This document shows positions 45,305 to 54,517 of a stretch of 59,245 bases of DNA, in pieces. The notes under the pieces are model-generated. The model worked only from the letters and a program-made list of their open reading frames with translations. It ran no database searches and was not told where the DNA came from. This stretch comes from an uncultured Lachnospiraceae bacterium (GTDB lineage: Bacteria; Bacillota; Clostridia; Lachnospirales; Lachnospiraceae). Position numbers and translations under genes: made by a program. The DNA lies in contig CANQEL010000014.1 of NCBI GenBank assembly GCA_947594855.1, forward strand, positions 1 through 59,245, written 5' to 3'. Position 1 is the stretch's first letter. Each line of letters starts with the position of its first letter.

Positions 45305-46072
45305 TTAATTAAGTTTCCACTGATATATTTTGCTTCTCTCACTTATAGTTCCAAAATCATAGCCGGCTTCCTTATACATTTTTATTATACTCGGAAGCGC
45401 CTCAACAGTTTGTTTATTTCCTGCTGAATCATGTAATAAAATAACCGGTTCATTATATTTTGAATAATTAGATTTGACATTCGCAATAATCTGGGATGCA
45501 GAAGGATGGCCTACCGAATCTTCCCCGCTTACATTCCAGTCACAATAATTAAGTCCTTTCACTGCAAGACGTCCAATAATCTCTTTTCTGTATGGTTTTA
45601 TATAAGCATTGCTGCTGCCCCAGGGAAATCTGTATACAAGCGGTGCAACGCCCGTGTTCATAATAATTGTTTTTTCCGCCTGCATAATATCATTATAATA
45701 TGAATCTGCACTTACATAAATAGCATTTGCTTCATGCGAATAAGTATGCGCTCCTATCTGATTTCCATTTTTTATAAGTCTCTCAAGCGTATGTTTCGTA
45801 TTATTATTTATCTGATTTCCAATAAGGAAAAATGTAGCATGTACATCATTTTCTTCAAGAATATCAAGAACTTTATCCGTAAGATTGCTCGGTCCGTCAT
45901 CAAAGGTAATATATGCGGTTTTCTTTTCAGTACTTTTAGATGAAGCACCATTTTCGGCATCAACATCAAGCGCCTTATCAGTATAATTTTTATAACCAAC
46001 ATTATATTCCCACAGACTGCACATAAGAATAATAAGAATACTTAAAATAACAAAAGGTATTTTTTTGTACAT
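45305..46072 (-). CDS. Polysaccharide deacetylase (NodB type)
   Basis: A 255-residue membrane-anchored or secreted deacetylase: an N-terminal hydrophobic segment (about 5-23), then a NodB domain. Catalytic features are intact: TFDDGPS at about 56-62 (Asp58, Asp59), His109 and His113 in HTYSHE, and RFPWGSSN, DWNVSGED and LLHDSAGN later. It would remove N-acetyl groups from peptidoglycan or other cell-surface glycan. It is separate from hflX, which starts a new cluster. Confidence 0.88.
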   Translation of the reverse strand: MYKKIPFVILSILIILMCSLWEYNVGYKNYTDKALDVDAENGASSKSTEKKTAYITFDDGPSNLTDKVLDILEENDVHATFFLIGNQINNNTKHTLERLIKNGNQIGAHTYSHEANAIYVSADSYYNDIMQAEKTIIMNTGVAPLVYRFPWGSSNAYIKPYRKEIIGRLAVKGLNYCDWNVSGEDSVGHPSASQIIANVKSNYSKYNEPVILLHDSAGNKQTVEALPSIIKMYKEAGYDFGTISERSKIYQWKLN

Positions 46073-46118
46073 ATATATAACTAACCGTCAGATTTATTCA
46101 GATTATATATATGATACA

Positions 46119-47354
46119 TTATAAGAAATAATTCAACATATCTTTAGGCACCCTTGCCTTTATAAATATTCCGTTTTCAGTATATTCTTCATATAAAAGC
46201 TGTCCATATGTGCGCACCATCTGAATTTTTCCGGCATCAGAATATCTGACTTCTTTTTCTATATATCCCATGCCGCCATATAATACTTCAATCATACAAT
46301 CCATCATATGTTCCAGCCCTGCGCCTGTTTTTGCAGATACCCTTACCGTCATATCGCTTCTTTTATCTCTTCCCGGTATTATTTCATCTTTAAGTTTATC
46401 TGTTTTATTATAAACTGTGATTATATTTTTATTAATGACTCCCAAAGTCTTAAGCGTATCATATACTACATCCATCTGATGTTCCGCGCGCGGATTGCTT
46501 ATATCAACGACATGCAGGATAATGTCTGCATACTTTGCTTCCTCAAGGGTACTTCTGAACGCATTAATCAGATGATGCGGCAGCTTATTAATAAATCCAA
46601 CCGTATCAGTAAGAAGAATCTGCTGCCCGTTTTCATACTTATATATTCTTGTAGTAGGGTCAAGCGTTGCAAAAAGCTTATCTTCCTCCAGTATACCTGC
46701 TCCTGTCAGCCTGTTAAGAAGTGTAGATTTACCCGCATTGGTATACCCTGCTATGGCTACAAGAGGTATTTTACTTTCATTCCTTTTCTTTCTGGATACC
46801 TCCCTGCTTCTTTTTACATTTTCAAGCTCGTGATTTAATGCAGATATCCTATCCCTTATCAGACGCCTGTCCATTTCAAGTTTCTTTTCTCCCGGTCCTC
46901 TGGTTCCTATACCTCCTCCCAGACGTGACAGAGAATTCCTAAGTCCTACCAGACGCGACAGATTATAATTAAGCTGGGCAAGTTCAACCTGTATTTTGCC
47001 CTCGCTTGTAACAGCGCGCATTGCGAATATATCCAGTATCATAATAGTCCTGTCTATAACTTTTATATCAAAATAATCATTCAGGTTACGAAGCTGGGCA
47101 GGTGAAAGCTCATCATCACACACAACGGTATCTATACTTTTATCCGCTATGATTTCTTTTATCTCTTCAAGCTTACCTTTTCCAACATAAGTTCCCGGAT
47201 GTATCTGTTCTCTGTTCTGTATAACAATATCCGCAACTTCAGCGCCCGCTGTTGACGACAGCTCCGCAAGTTCCAAAAGAGACTGTCTGGTCTCTTCTTC
47301 CTTTCCCAAAGATACCCCTACAAGTAAAACCCTTTCACTCAAATTATTCTGCAT
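46119..47354 (-). CDS. hflX: GTPase HflX
   Basis: A 411-residue ribosome-associated GTPase. N-terminal HflX domain, then RLGGGIGTRGPGEKKLE and the G1 loop GYTNAGKSTLLNR, G3 DTVGF and G4 NKTD. HflX splits or rescues ribosomes in stress. Its start overlaps the end of the TPR lipoprotein gene by 11 nt, so the two are co-expressed. Normal length. Confidence 0.94.
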   Translation of the reverse strand: MQNNLSERVLLVGVSLGKEEETRQSLLELAELSSTAGAEVADIVIQNREQIHPGTYVGKGKLEEIKEIIADKSIDTVVCDDELSPAQLRNLNDYFDIKVIDRTIMILDIFAMRAVTSEGKIQVELAQLNYNLSRLVGLRNSLSRLGGGIGTRGPGEKKLEMDRRLIRDRISALNHELENVKRSREVSRKKRNESKIPLVAIAGYTNAGKSTLLNRLTGAGILEEDKLFATLDPTTRIYKYENGQQILLTDTVGFINKLPHHLINAFRSTLEEAKYADIILHVVDISNPRAEHQMDVVYDTLKTLGVINKNIITVYNKTDKLKDEIIPGRDKRSDMTVRVSAKTGAGLEHMMDCMIEVLYGGMGYIEKEVRYSDAGKIQMVRTYGQLLYEEYTENGIFIKARVPKDMLNYFL

Positions 47355-48537
47355 CCTTCTTTTCCTTATATCTTGTCTTTATATATTCGTACTCTTCTTC
47401 CATATTTTCATCCTGATAAACTTCAAGGTACTCCTTGGCTTTCTGTTCAGCAGTAGTATAATCACCAAGTTTCTCATACACGACTACTTCATTAAACATA
47501 AGTTTCTGCCGGACACTTCCCGCTGCCATAAGCACTCCCTTTGATATCCATTCCTTTGCGTCATCATAACGCCCAAGTTCCAAAAGACAGCCTGCATACT
47601 GGTTACAATAATCAGCGCTTATATCTGCAGGACAGTTTTCACTATATTTTTCATAATCAGACACTGCTTCTTCATAATTATTCTTATCCTGATTTATCCT
47701 TCCAATATAATAATATGCTTCATTATTGCCTGCTTCCAGGGCTTTATTAAATCCTTCAAGCGCCTTGTCAGCATCTCCGCCGTAATAATATAATACCGAT
47801 TTATAAAAAATACTATTCTCATCCTTTTCAAGCAGTTTAAGGGCAGTATTAAATATTTCCGACGCGCCTTCAGTATTACCTTCTTCAGACAACATAAGAT
47901 ACAGTCCTATATAGGCGGAATAACATTTTTTATCTTCTGATATGGCGCTCCTGTAATCATTTTGCGCATCCTCTGAATATCCAAGCGCAGTATTTACTTT
48001 TGCCCTTCCAAGATAATATGCGGCATTTTTTGATTTTTTACCTATAATTTCATTCCATTTTTTTAATGCTGAGTCATAATCAAACAGATACATATCACAC
48101 TCTGCTATATAAGCATTTATATCTCCGTCAAGCGACGGCAGTTCCTTATTTTTAAGTGCAATTTCAAGATATGCCTTAGCCTGGTCATATACACCGCTCT
48201 GATAATATGACATGGCAATGCCCATATATGCTTTTTTATTATTTTCACGTACTATCTTATTGTCCGTATCACGTATAACATCTATAAATTTTTCCCTTGC
48301 CTCATCATATCTTCCAAGGGCAGTCAGTGATTTACCGCAGGCTATATAATATTCTGCTTTATCCGGATTGCTGTCTATTGCTCCCTCAAAACATTTCATT
48401 GCCTCTTCATATTTTCCATTATCATAAAGAGATAATCCATCTTTATACAGTTTGTCCGCTTTACGTGTACATCCTGCTGCCAATACGACAATCGTTAAAA
48501 GCATAACGGCAAATACCGGTACCTTTCTGTATCCCAC
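47344..48537 (-). CDS. TPR-repeat lipoprotein
   Basis: A 397-residue lipoprotein beginning at GTG 48537, chosen for GGAGG (48545-48549 on the complement), 7 nt upstream. The signal ends at a lipobox LAAGC (Cys about 23). The rest is tandem tetratricopeptide repeats of the A-x-x-x-Y/F-x-x-A-x-x-x pattern, about ten in number, forming an outward-facing scaffold. An upstream ATG-initiated extension lacks a site. Partners are unknown; it is translationally coupled to hflX. Confidence 0.8.
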   Translation of the reverse strand: MGYRKVPVFAVMLLTIVVLAAGCTRKADKLYKDGLSLYDNGKYEEAMKCFEGAIDSNPDKAEYYIACGKSLTALGRYDEAREKFIDVIRDTDNKIVRENNKKAYMGIAMSYYQSGVYDQAKAYLEIALKNKELPSLDGDINAYIAECDMYLFDYDSALKKWNEIIGKKSKNAAYYLGRAKVNTALGYSEDAQNDYRSAISEDKKCYSAYIGLYLMLSEEGNTEGASEIFNTALKLLEKDENSIFYKSVLYYYGGDADKALEGFNKALEAGNNEAYYYIGRINQDKNNYEEAVSDYEKYSENCPADISADYCNQYAGCLLELGRYDDAKEWISKGVLMAAGSVRQKLMFNEVVVYEKLGDYTTAEQKAKEYLEVYQDENMEEEYEYIKTRYKEKKDAE

Positions 48538-48568
48538 TTTAAAACCTCCATTCATACATAACCTACAA

Positions 48569-48604
48569 ATGGGACATATGCGTACCAAAAGACATATGTC
48601 CCAT
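48569..48604 (-). terminator. Perfect 12-bp hairpin between ilvE and the TPR gene
   Basis: ATGGGACATATG (48569-48580) pairs with CATATGTCCCAT (48593-48604) around a 12-nt loop. On the minus strand it lies past the ilvE stop, but is followed only by TTTGTAGG. It may be an ilvE terminator or a leader element of the TPR-hflX unit. Confidence 0.5.
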
Positions 48605-48635
48605 CACTTATCTTTTATTATTCACATAAACCATA

Positions 48636-49664
48636 TTAATTCTTAATCTCATGAATCCAGCCTTCAGGCGCATCTATACGGCCCATCTGTATACCTGTAA
48701 GCGTATTATACAGTTCTTTTGTGACAGGACCCATATCATCCATTCCGCTTGCCATGCATATATCCCTGCCATGGTCAACAATCTTTCCAACAGGTGATAT
48801 AACTGCTGCAGTACCGCATAGTCCACATTCCACAAAATCTCCTACTTCCGAAAGATATACAGGTCTTTCTTCAACTTCAAGACCGAGATACTCCTTTGCT
48901 ACATATACAAGTGACCTTCTTGTAATTGAAGGAAGTATACTGTCTGATTTAGGTGTTACAATCTTATTGTCCTTCGTTACAAACAGGAAATTAGCACCGC
49001 CTGTTTCTTCAACCTTTGTGCGGGTTCCCGGATCAAGATACATATTCTCATCATATCCCTCATTATGCGCAGTTACTATTGCATGAAGGCTCATTGCATA
49101 ATTAAGTCCTGCTTTGATATTGCCTGTGCCATGCGGCGCAGCTCTGTCAAAATCACTTACCTTAATAGTAATAGGTTTGGCACCGCCCTTAAAATACGGG
49201 CCTACCGGTGTAGAAAATACCCTGAACTGATAATCCCTTGCAGGGCTTACTCCTATTACCGGCGATATACCAAACATATATGGTCTTATATATAACGTAG
49301 CTCCTGAACCATATGGAGGAACAAATTCTCTGTTGGCTCCGACTACTTCATCCACAGCCTTAATAAATCTGTCTTTTGGGAATACCGGCATTTCAAGACG
49401 CTTTGCAGATGCCTCCAACCTTTCAGCATTAAGATCAGGCCTGAATGTTACAATTCTTCCATCCTCAGTAGTGTAAGCTTTAAGCCCTTCAAATACAGTC
49501 TGCGCATACTGCAGAACTCCAGCGCACTCACTCATGGTAATTGTATCATCCTCAACCAGAGCGCCTTCATTCCATGCTCCGTCCTTGTAATCAGCTACAT
49601 ATCTTTTATTAGTTTTTCTGTAACTGAAATCAAGATTTGACCAGTCAATATCCTTGTGTTCCAT
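48636..49664 (-). CDS. ilvE: Branched-chain amino acid aminotransferase
   Basis: A 342-residue PLP-dependent transaminase of fold type IV. Start ATG 49664, with GGAGG 9 nt upstream; homologues begin near MEHKDIDWSNLDFSY. The PLP lysine is Lys184 in GTGNIKAGLNYA; RPYMFGISPVIG and GGANFLF are typical of the larger, eukaryote-like BCAT group. It interconverts leucine, isoleucine and valine with their keto acids. No neighbouring ilv genes are seen. Confidence 0.93.
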   Translation of the reverse strand: MEHKDIDWSNLDFSYRKTNKRYVADYKDGAWNEGALVEDDTITMSECAGVLQYAQTVFEGLKAYTTEDGRIVTFRPDLNAERLEASAKRLEMPVFPKDRFIKAVDEVVGANREFVPPYGSGATLYIRPYMFGISPVIGVSPARDYQFRVFSTPVGPYFKGGAKPITIKVSDFDRAAPHGTGNIKAGLNYAMSLHAIVTAHNEGYDENMYLDPGTRTKVEETGGANFLFVTKDNKIVTPKSDSILPSITRRSLVYVAKEYLGLEVEERPVYLSEVGDFVECGLCGTAAVISPVGKIVDHGRDICMASGMDDMGPVTKELYNTLTGIQMGRIDAPEGWIHEIKN

Positions 49665-49802
49665 ATATCCATACCTCCATTTGCCAAAATTTTTCATTTA
49701 GTAAATTTCTATAGTATATCTTACACCTCATATAATTACCCGTCAAGAAGATATTCTTTATTCTTATCCGCATACCGCTATAGTTATAATAATGAAGCAA
49801 TT

Positions 49803-49850
49803 AAAAAGATGCAAGGGATATATCATCGATAAACACTTGCATCTTTATAG
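49803..49850 (-). terminator. Terminator after the coiled-coil repeat gene
   Basis: An 11-bp stem (AAAGATGCAAG at 49805-49815, CTTGCATCTTT at 49836-49846) with a 20-nt loop and a T run on the minus strand, downstream of the gene ending at 49887. Confidence 0.65.
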
Positions 49851-49886
49851 GTCTGTTACTGCACTTTATATACTGGAATTTATATT

Positions 49887-50297
49887 TTACGATATATTTT
49901 TCAATATCTGACTGTGCTCTGCGACTACTGTTTTCAAGACATCCACATCCTGTTTCATCTCATCTATCTGTTCCGTTTTTTCAACATATCTCCTGTATGT
50001 GGATATATAACAGGATTCTATATTCTGCAGACGCGGTATTATCTCATTTTCATTTTGAAATTTCAGGTAACTAACATCTTTTTCCACTGAACTCATCCTG
50101 TATTTCAGTGAACCCACTTCCTCCTTCAGCGAACCTACATCCTCTTTAAGCGAACTCACATCCTCTTTAAGTGAACTCACATCCTCTTTAAGTGAATTCA
50201 CATCCTCTTTAAGTTTATCTACATCCTGTTTTATTGGCTCAAGCTTTATATCAAATAACTGTGTCATGAATAACCTGTCATCATTTGTTAATGCCAT
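49887..50297 (-). CDS. Coiled-coil protein encoded by 21-bp tandem repeats
   Basis: A 136-residue acidic/basic coiled-coil protein. After a short N-terminus (1-20) come seven-residue repeats of the type SLKEDVx, with six nearly identical 21-bp DNA copies at 50104-50228, and a C-terminal helix with Q, I and L at heptad positions. A strong GGAGG lies 8 nt upstream of ATG 50297. No signal peptide or domain is recognised. It probably forms a rod or oligomer. The exact repeat number may vary between strains. Confidence 0.75.
   Translation of the reverse strand: MALTNDDRLFMTQLFDIKLEPIKQDVDKLKEDVNSLKEDVSSLKEDVSSLKEDVGSLKEEVGSLKYRMSSVEKDVSYLKFQNENEIIPRLQNIESCYISTYRRYVEKTEQIDEMKQDVDVLKTVVAEHSQILKNIS
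50104..50228 (-). repeat. Six 21-bp tandem repeats inside a coding region
   Basis: Consecutive copies of TTAAGTGAACTCACATCCTCT-like units at 50104-50124, 50125-50145, 50146-50166, 50167-50187, 50188-50208 and 50209-50228. Each encodes one SLKEDVx heptad; the middle copies are nearly identical at DNA level, the outer ones diverged. Confidence 0.85.
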
Positions 50298-50466
50298 AAC
50301 CTCACCTCCTGATTTATTGTAATATAATTATATCAGTGATTTTGTAATATGTAAAGTCTCTGTTATGCTATTTTATAATTTTCATCAAAACATATAAAAT
50401 ACTACATAAATTATCAGTATATTTTCACAAACAACTTTATCTCATAATTTTATAATAACAGGATTC

Positions 50467-51375
50467 TTACCAGCCATAAGCCCATATACTTTTTATCTGA
50501 CAGCTGATTTCATCATAGCTCCATTGCTTTTTACTCCTCGCAATACAATTAGGATCATTTACCATAAAACCATCATCATCATATCCATATATTACTATAA
50601 AATGCCCTGAAACAGTAAAATCTCCTTCCCTCATTGCGCATATAATTAATTTGCCACTGTCAATTTTTCCTTTAATCGCAGATTCGGAAAGTTCAGGTTT
50701 TGTTACATTTATATTATAAAGTTCAGGCAAATCCTCCATCAGAGCCCAGGCAGTTCCCGTTCCTTCCATATAATAGCCGTTTTTCATACTGTATCCCGCT
50801 ACTTCATCAGGAGTAAGCCAGTCATTGCCCGTCAGGTAATACATAACCATTGACAAACACGTAGGACCGCATCCTGCAAGCCCTATATTGCTGTCATCAC
50901 CATATGGCTCATATCCCCATCTTTCATCCCATTGTAAAAACAATGGAAATTTTTCTTTTTTCTCTTTTTTAGTAAGCCCTTTATCTGTTGAAACCGTATC
51001 CCGTCTCAGATAACCGTATACGAAATCTTTCATTTCAGGATTATTTGCCAGCGCCTCAAGCATATTATCCGGATAATATAACCTGTTATCATATATTTCT
51101 TTTATCACATTATCGGCTTCACCCATGCGTTTAAGTTGTTTAGTAACTTCTTTTTTGGTACGTTTTACGGGTTTTCCTACACTTAAAAAATTATGCTCAT
51201 CTTTATCTGATATATCTATGCTTTCCATTACCGGAAGTACTGCCTCCTGCGTCTGCTCCGGTTGTGCAGTTTCCGTATAAAACCTTTCTTCTACTACTGT
51301 CTCCTCTTTTTTTGTACATCCGCAAAAACTAAAAATTACCATGAAAATTATCATGATTATAATGTTTTTCTTCAT
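50467..51375 (-). CDS. C39-like cysteine-peptidase lipoprotein
   Basis: A 302-residue lipoprotein (signal 1-20, Cys20 in FCGC). A charged linker (about 21-140) leads to a C39_2-like domain (about 145-300): GCGPTCLSMVMYYLTG with the putative catalytic Cys169, His258 in SGHFIVIYGY and Asp274 in VNDP. This fold is used by bacteriocin-processing and other papain-like peptidases; here it is attached outside the membrane. It lies downstream of the two-component genes and may be under their control, but a separate hairpin and promoter are visible upstream. Confidence 0.75.
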   Translation of the reverse strand: MKKNIIIMIIFMVIFSFCGCTKKEETVVEERFYTETAQPEQTQEAVLPVMESIDISDKDEHNFLSVGKPVKRTKKEVTKQLKRMGEADNVIKEIYDNRLYYPDNMLEALANNPEMKDFVYGYLRRDTVSTDKGLTKKEKKEKFPLFLQWDERWGYEPYGDDSNIGLAGCGPTCLSMVMYYLTGNDWLTPDEVAGYSMKNGYYMEGTGTAWALMEDLPELYNINVTKPELSESAIKGKIDSGKLIICAMREGDFTVSGHFIVIYGYDDDGFMVNDPNCIARSKKQWSYDEISCQIKSIWAYGW

Positions 51376-51380
51376 CCTAT

Positions 51381-51412
51381 TATAGATACCCCTTTCATGT
51401 ATGGTATCTATA
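51381..51412 (-). promoter_or_regulatory. Inverted repeat near the C39-like gene start
   Basis: A 10-bp perfect inverted repeat (TATAGATACC at 51381-51390, GGTATCTATA at 51403-51412) surrounds 12 nt immediately upstream of ATG 51375, overlapping the AAAGGGG-like ribosome site. It could hide the site in RNA or bind a regulator in DNA. Confidence 0.4.
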
Positions 51413-51471
51413 TTTTATACAAATGTTGTCACTTACTTTCAGTAAAGTTCTGACATAGTTGTAAAATTTAA

Positions 51472-52362
51472 TCATTTTGTTTCAAGCCTGTATTCTACCG
51501 TCACATACTCAATATATTTTTTTTCTTTGGTATATTCGGATACAACAGTATTCATATAATGGCGCTTATAATTCATTACGGCATACACAGGCTCTGCACT
51601 TGATTCATATATAGCCTTCGTATCTTTTTCACTCACATTCAGCCAGTCGGAATCTGTAGATTCCATTCCCGCAAGATTCCAGAATTTCTCAATCTTATTA
51701 TAATCTGGTTTAAATTCTCCCGAATTATACTTTTCGTTTAATTCCGCTCCCCATACGCTGCCTGTAACTGCATTGACATACAAAACTGCATTAATGCCCG
51801 TTTTTTCCAGCTGCACTGTCCAAAAACTGTTATAGGGTTCCGCTAGTTTACTTAACTCCACCTGTTTATCTCCTGTCCCCGTAATTGCATAGCTGAGCGT
51901 CGCATATGCAACAGTATCCGCCTCCACAGATAACGAACCTTGTCCTGTTTTTGCTTCATTTACGACTTTTTCATCTACATATGATTCGGTTACCCCGTCA
52001 ACTCCCATATTTTTAAGCCATTCCTTACCATTATCAATTGCTTCTTCCATGGATATCTGTCCCTTAACCGGACTATGCAGCACATCTGCGCTCCTGTTAT
52101 TCCAGCTGTCTACGGCATCTTTTATCTGAGCACTTGATAATACTTCTGTAGAATTATCATTTTTACTATAACTATCAGCCTCATTATCAGCCAGCTCCTG
52201 CCATGCTTTTACAGGTGTCTGCACAGTAGTAACTCCGCTTTCATTCAAAAATGCGTTCTGTCTCTGCTTTAAAATAACATTCATACATAGCATGCTTCCA
52301 TATATAAATGCTATTGCAAAAATAATTGAAAAAAATGTATGAATATGTCCTTTAATCATCAT
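51472..52362 (-). CDS. Membrane-anchored extracytoplasmic protein of a two-component operon
   Basis: A 296-residue protein: N-terminal transmembrane helix (about 8-30), then an exported domain. Its segments (ISMEEAIDNGKEWL, VLYVNAVTGSVWGAELN, YVTVEYRLE) resemble PepSY-like or YycI/YycH-type accessory modules, but the match is weak. The start overlaps the histidine kinase end by 11 nt, indicating co-translation. It could bind or adjust the kinase. No enzyme motif seen. Confidence 0.6.
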   Translation of the reverse strand: MMIKGHIHTFFSIIFAIAFIYGSMLCMNVILKQRQNAFLNESGVTTVQTPVKAWQELADNEADSYSKNDNSTEVLSSAQIKDAVDSWNNRSADVLHSPVKGQISMEEAIDNGKEWLKNMGVDGVTESYVDEKVVNEAKTGQGSLSVEADTVAYATLSYAITGTGDKQVELSKLAEPYNSFWTVQLEKTGINAVLYVNAVTGSVWGAELNEKYNSGEFKPDYNKIEKFWNLAGMESTDSDWLNVSEKDTKAIYESSAEPVYAVMNYKRHYMNTVVSEYTKEKKYIEYVTVEYRLETK

Positions 52363-53746
52363 TTATCCCTTCCCGTGCAAACACAAGCCTTATATTTGTT
52401 CCTGTATGTCCATCACTTTCTATATTCATTGCGGCGCCGCATATTTCCACAATCTTTGATACAAGCGCCATTCCAAGACCCGCCCCATGCTGTTTTCTCG
52501 CTCTTGATTTATCTACCATATAAAACGCTTCAGTAATTCTTCCCAGTTCATCGGGAGGAATCCCCTTACCGTTATCCATTATGGTAATTATATATTCACC
52601 TTCTACTGACTCACCCATAATCCATATATCCCTGCTATCTGCTTTTACTGCATTATCAACCAGATTTAGTATCATTGTCTTAAACAGATCATAATCTGCT
52701 TTTATACTGCCTCTGTCCATATCAATATGGCATTTTGCACCATATTTTTCACATACAGGTTCTATTCCCTGTTTCAAATCTTCAAAAAGTTCGCATACCT
52801 CCATTTCCTCCATTACAAAATCATGCCTATCCATCACAAACAAATCCATCAGCTTAAGAGCCAGCGCTTCAAGCCTCATACCCTCGCTGAGTATATAACC
52901 TGCCGCGCTTTTTACCTCCTCCCGTGAAAGGTCTTTATGGTACATCATATCGGCATAACCTATTACCGAAGTCAGCGGCGTTTTTAATTCATGCGCAAAA
53001 TTTGCGGCGAAGTCCTCCTTCTGGTGGGCAATATCAGATAATTCCGTCACTTTTTCATCTACAGCCTCAGCCATACGGTTAAAATTAGCAGCGAGTTCGC
53101 TCACCTCGTCATGTCCGGATACCTTGATTCTATCTTTGTAGTTGCCTTCTGCAATACGGCCTGTAGCTTTGCTTACTCTCTTTATCGGTCTTACAAGCAG
53201 ACCACTGAGAATAAAAATCACCGGAAAAGCGCAGCATATTATTATAAGATATATTTTCTGAAAATAGGAAACCATACTGTCCTGTGTGCTTACAAGACTG
53301 CTTATGTCAGTCTGCGTAACCAGATAACCCTCTGCATCATCCTGCTTCACATAATCAGATACCAGAATAACGCTTTTATTTCCCGAACTTATTACCTGAT
53401 ACGCTATACTGTCATCATTAGCATCCTCCGCATCTGAAAGTACAGGTTCCGTCTCCAAATCAGAATATATACACTCCTTATCCGATTTGTATATTGCTAC
53501 CGGAACAGTAAAATTCTGCTTTGCATCCACTTCCAGTCCCATATTTTCCTTCTCCATAAAATCACTGTCCAGATAAAGAAAAGACTGCAGAATATATTTA
53601 TTATACTGAAATTCCTGAAATGCATACTGTTTTCCCTGTTCTATAGCATTTTCATATGAAAAGTTAATCAGAAGATACCCCACCACATAAAATGTGATTC
53701 CGAATATAACTATAAAACACAGGAATATTTTATGAAACAGTTTCAT
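52352..53746 (-). CDS. HAMP-containing sensor histidine kinase
   Basis: A 464-residue membrane sensor kinase: two membrane helices (about 7-28 and 163-186) around an extracellular sensor of about 130 residues, HAMP domain (about 186-238), dimerisation/phosphoacceptor with His252 in FAHELKTPLTS, and an ATPase with NLVDNAVKA, DNGKGI and HGAGLGMALV. All kinase boxes are intact. It overlaps the response regulator by 4 nt. The signal is unknown; cell-envelope or peptide sensing would fit the context. Confidence 0.92.
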   Translation of the reverse strand: MKLFHKIFLCFIVIFGITFYVVGYLLINFSYENAIEQGKQYAFQEFQYNKYILQSFLYLDSDFMEKENMGLEVDAKQNFTVPVAIYKSDKECIYSDLETEPVLSDAEDANDDSIAYQVISSGNKSVILVSDYVKQDDAEGYLVTQTDISSLVSTQDSMVSYFQKIYLIIICCAFPVIFILSGLLVRPIKRVSKATGRIAEGNYKDRIKVSGHDEVSELAANFNRMAEAVDEKVTELSDIAHQKEDFAANFAHELKTPLTSVIGYADMMYHKDLSREEVKSAAGYILSEGMRLEALALKLMDLFVMDRHDFVMEEMEVCELFEDLKQGIEPVCEKYGAKCHIDMDRGSIKADYDLFKTMILNLVDNAVKADSRDIWIMGESVEGEYIITIMDNGKGIPPDELGRITEAFYMVDKSRARKQHGAGLGMALVSKIVEICGAAMNIESDGHTGTNIRLVFAREGINDD

Positions 53747-54402
53747 TCTATATCCTCCAGACGGTAACCTACACGGAATACTGTTTTAATACGGTTTTCC
53801 CAGTTAAGTTTTCTGCGGAGCCTAAGTATATGGGAATCCAGAGTCCTTGTATCCCCAAGGAATTCTTCTCCCCATACCTTTTCATACAGCCTGTCACGGT
53901 ACAGGGCAACATTTTTATTCTGGATAAGCTCTGCAAGAAGGTCAAATTCCTTTATAGTAAGGTCTATCTGCTTTCCGTCTTTTAACACTACCCTTGAAAC
54001 CAAATCCAGTTCCACATCCGCAAATACAAGCTTTTTATTGATTTTACCATACCGTCTGAGTACTGCTTCCACTCTTGCAATAAGTTCCCCTATCTGAAAA
54101 GGTTTTACTATATAATCATCCGCACCTGAACGCAAGCCTTTAATTTTATCCTCAACAGTACCTTTTGCCGTAAGAAAAATAACCGGCATCTCAACAAGCT
54201 TAATATACTCCAACAGTTCATAACCGCTTATCTCCGGCAGCATAATATCCAAAAGCACCAAATCAAAGACTTCCTTTTCTATATAATCTGCTCCCTCTTT
54301 TCCCGTATATGCACAGGTACATTCATAGCCCTCATCCTGCAAATTAATCTTAATAAGATTTGATATGGGCTCTTCATCTTCTACAATCAGTATTTTTTGC
54401 AT
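53743..54402 (-). CDS. OmpR-family response regulator
   Basis: A 219-residue regulator: receiver domain (1-115; acidic pocket EDEE, phosphoacceptor Asp52 in LLDIMLPE) and winged-helix DNA-binding domain (about 125-219). ATG 54402 is chosen for GGGAGG 7 nt upstream; a longer ORF from 54435 has no family character. First gene of the TCS operon; a TATAAT hexamer lies just upstream but a good -35 was not found. Confidence 0.93.
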   Translation of the reverse strand: MQKILIVEDEEPISNLIKINLQDEGYECTCAYTGKEGADYIEKEVFDLVLLDIMLPEISGYELLEYIKLVEMPVIFLTAKGTVEDKIKGLRSGADDYIVKPFQIGELIARVEAVLRRYGKINKKLVFADVELDLVSRVVLKDGKQIDLTIKEFDLLAELIQNKNVALYRDRLYEKVWGEEFLGDTRTLDSHILRLRRKLNWENRIKTVFRVGYRLEDIE

Positions 54403-54452
54403 ATTAAAACCTCCCACACTAATTATATCAGCCAAATGTAACGTAGTTGTGT

Positions 54453-54487
54453 AAAAAAATCACCCGGACAGCAATTATCTGCCCGGG
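54453..54487 (-). terminator. Terminator of the amino acid ABC operon
   Basis: On the minus strand, CCCGGGCAG (complement of 54479-54487) pairs with CTGTCCGGG (complement of 54463-54471), with one G-T pair and a 7-nt loop, followed by TGATTTTTTT. Confidence 0.85.
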
Positions 54488-54517
54488 AAATGTAATTTTT
54501 TAATATTTTTTGTATAA

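Noticed and set aside
50104-50228. Possible CRISPR array from regular 21-bp repeats
   Set aside because: There are no spacers; the units are consecutive and in frame, encoding a heptad coiled coil.
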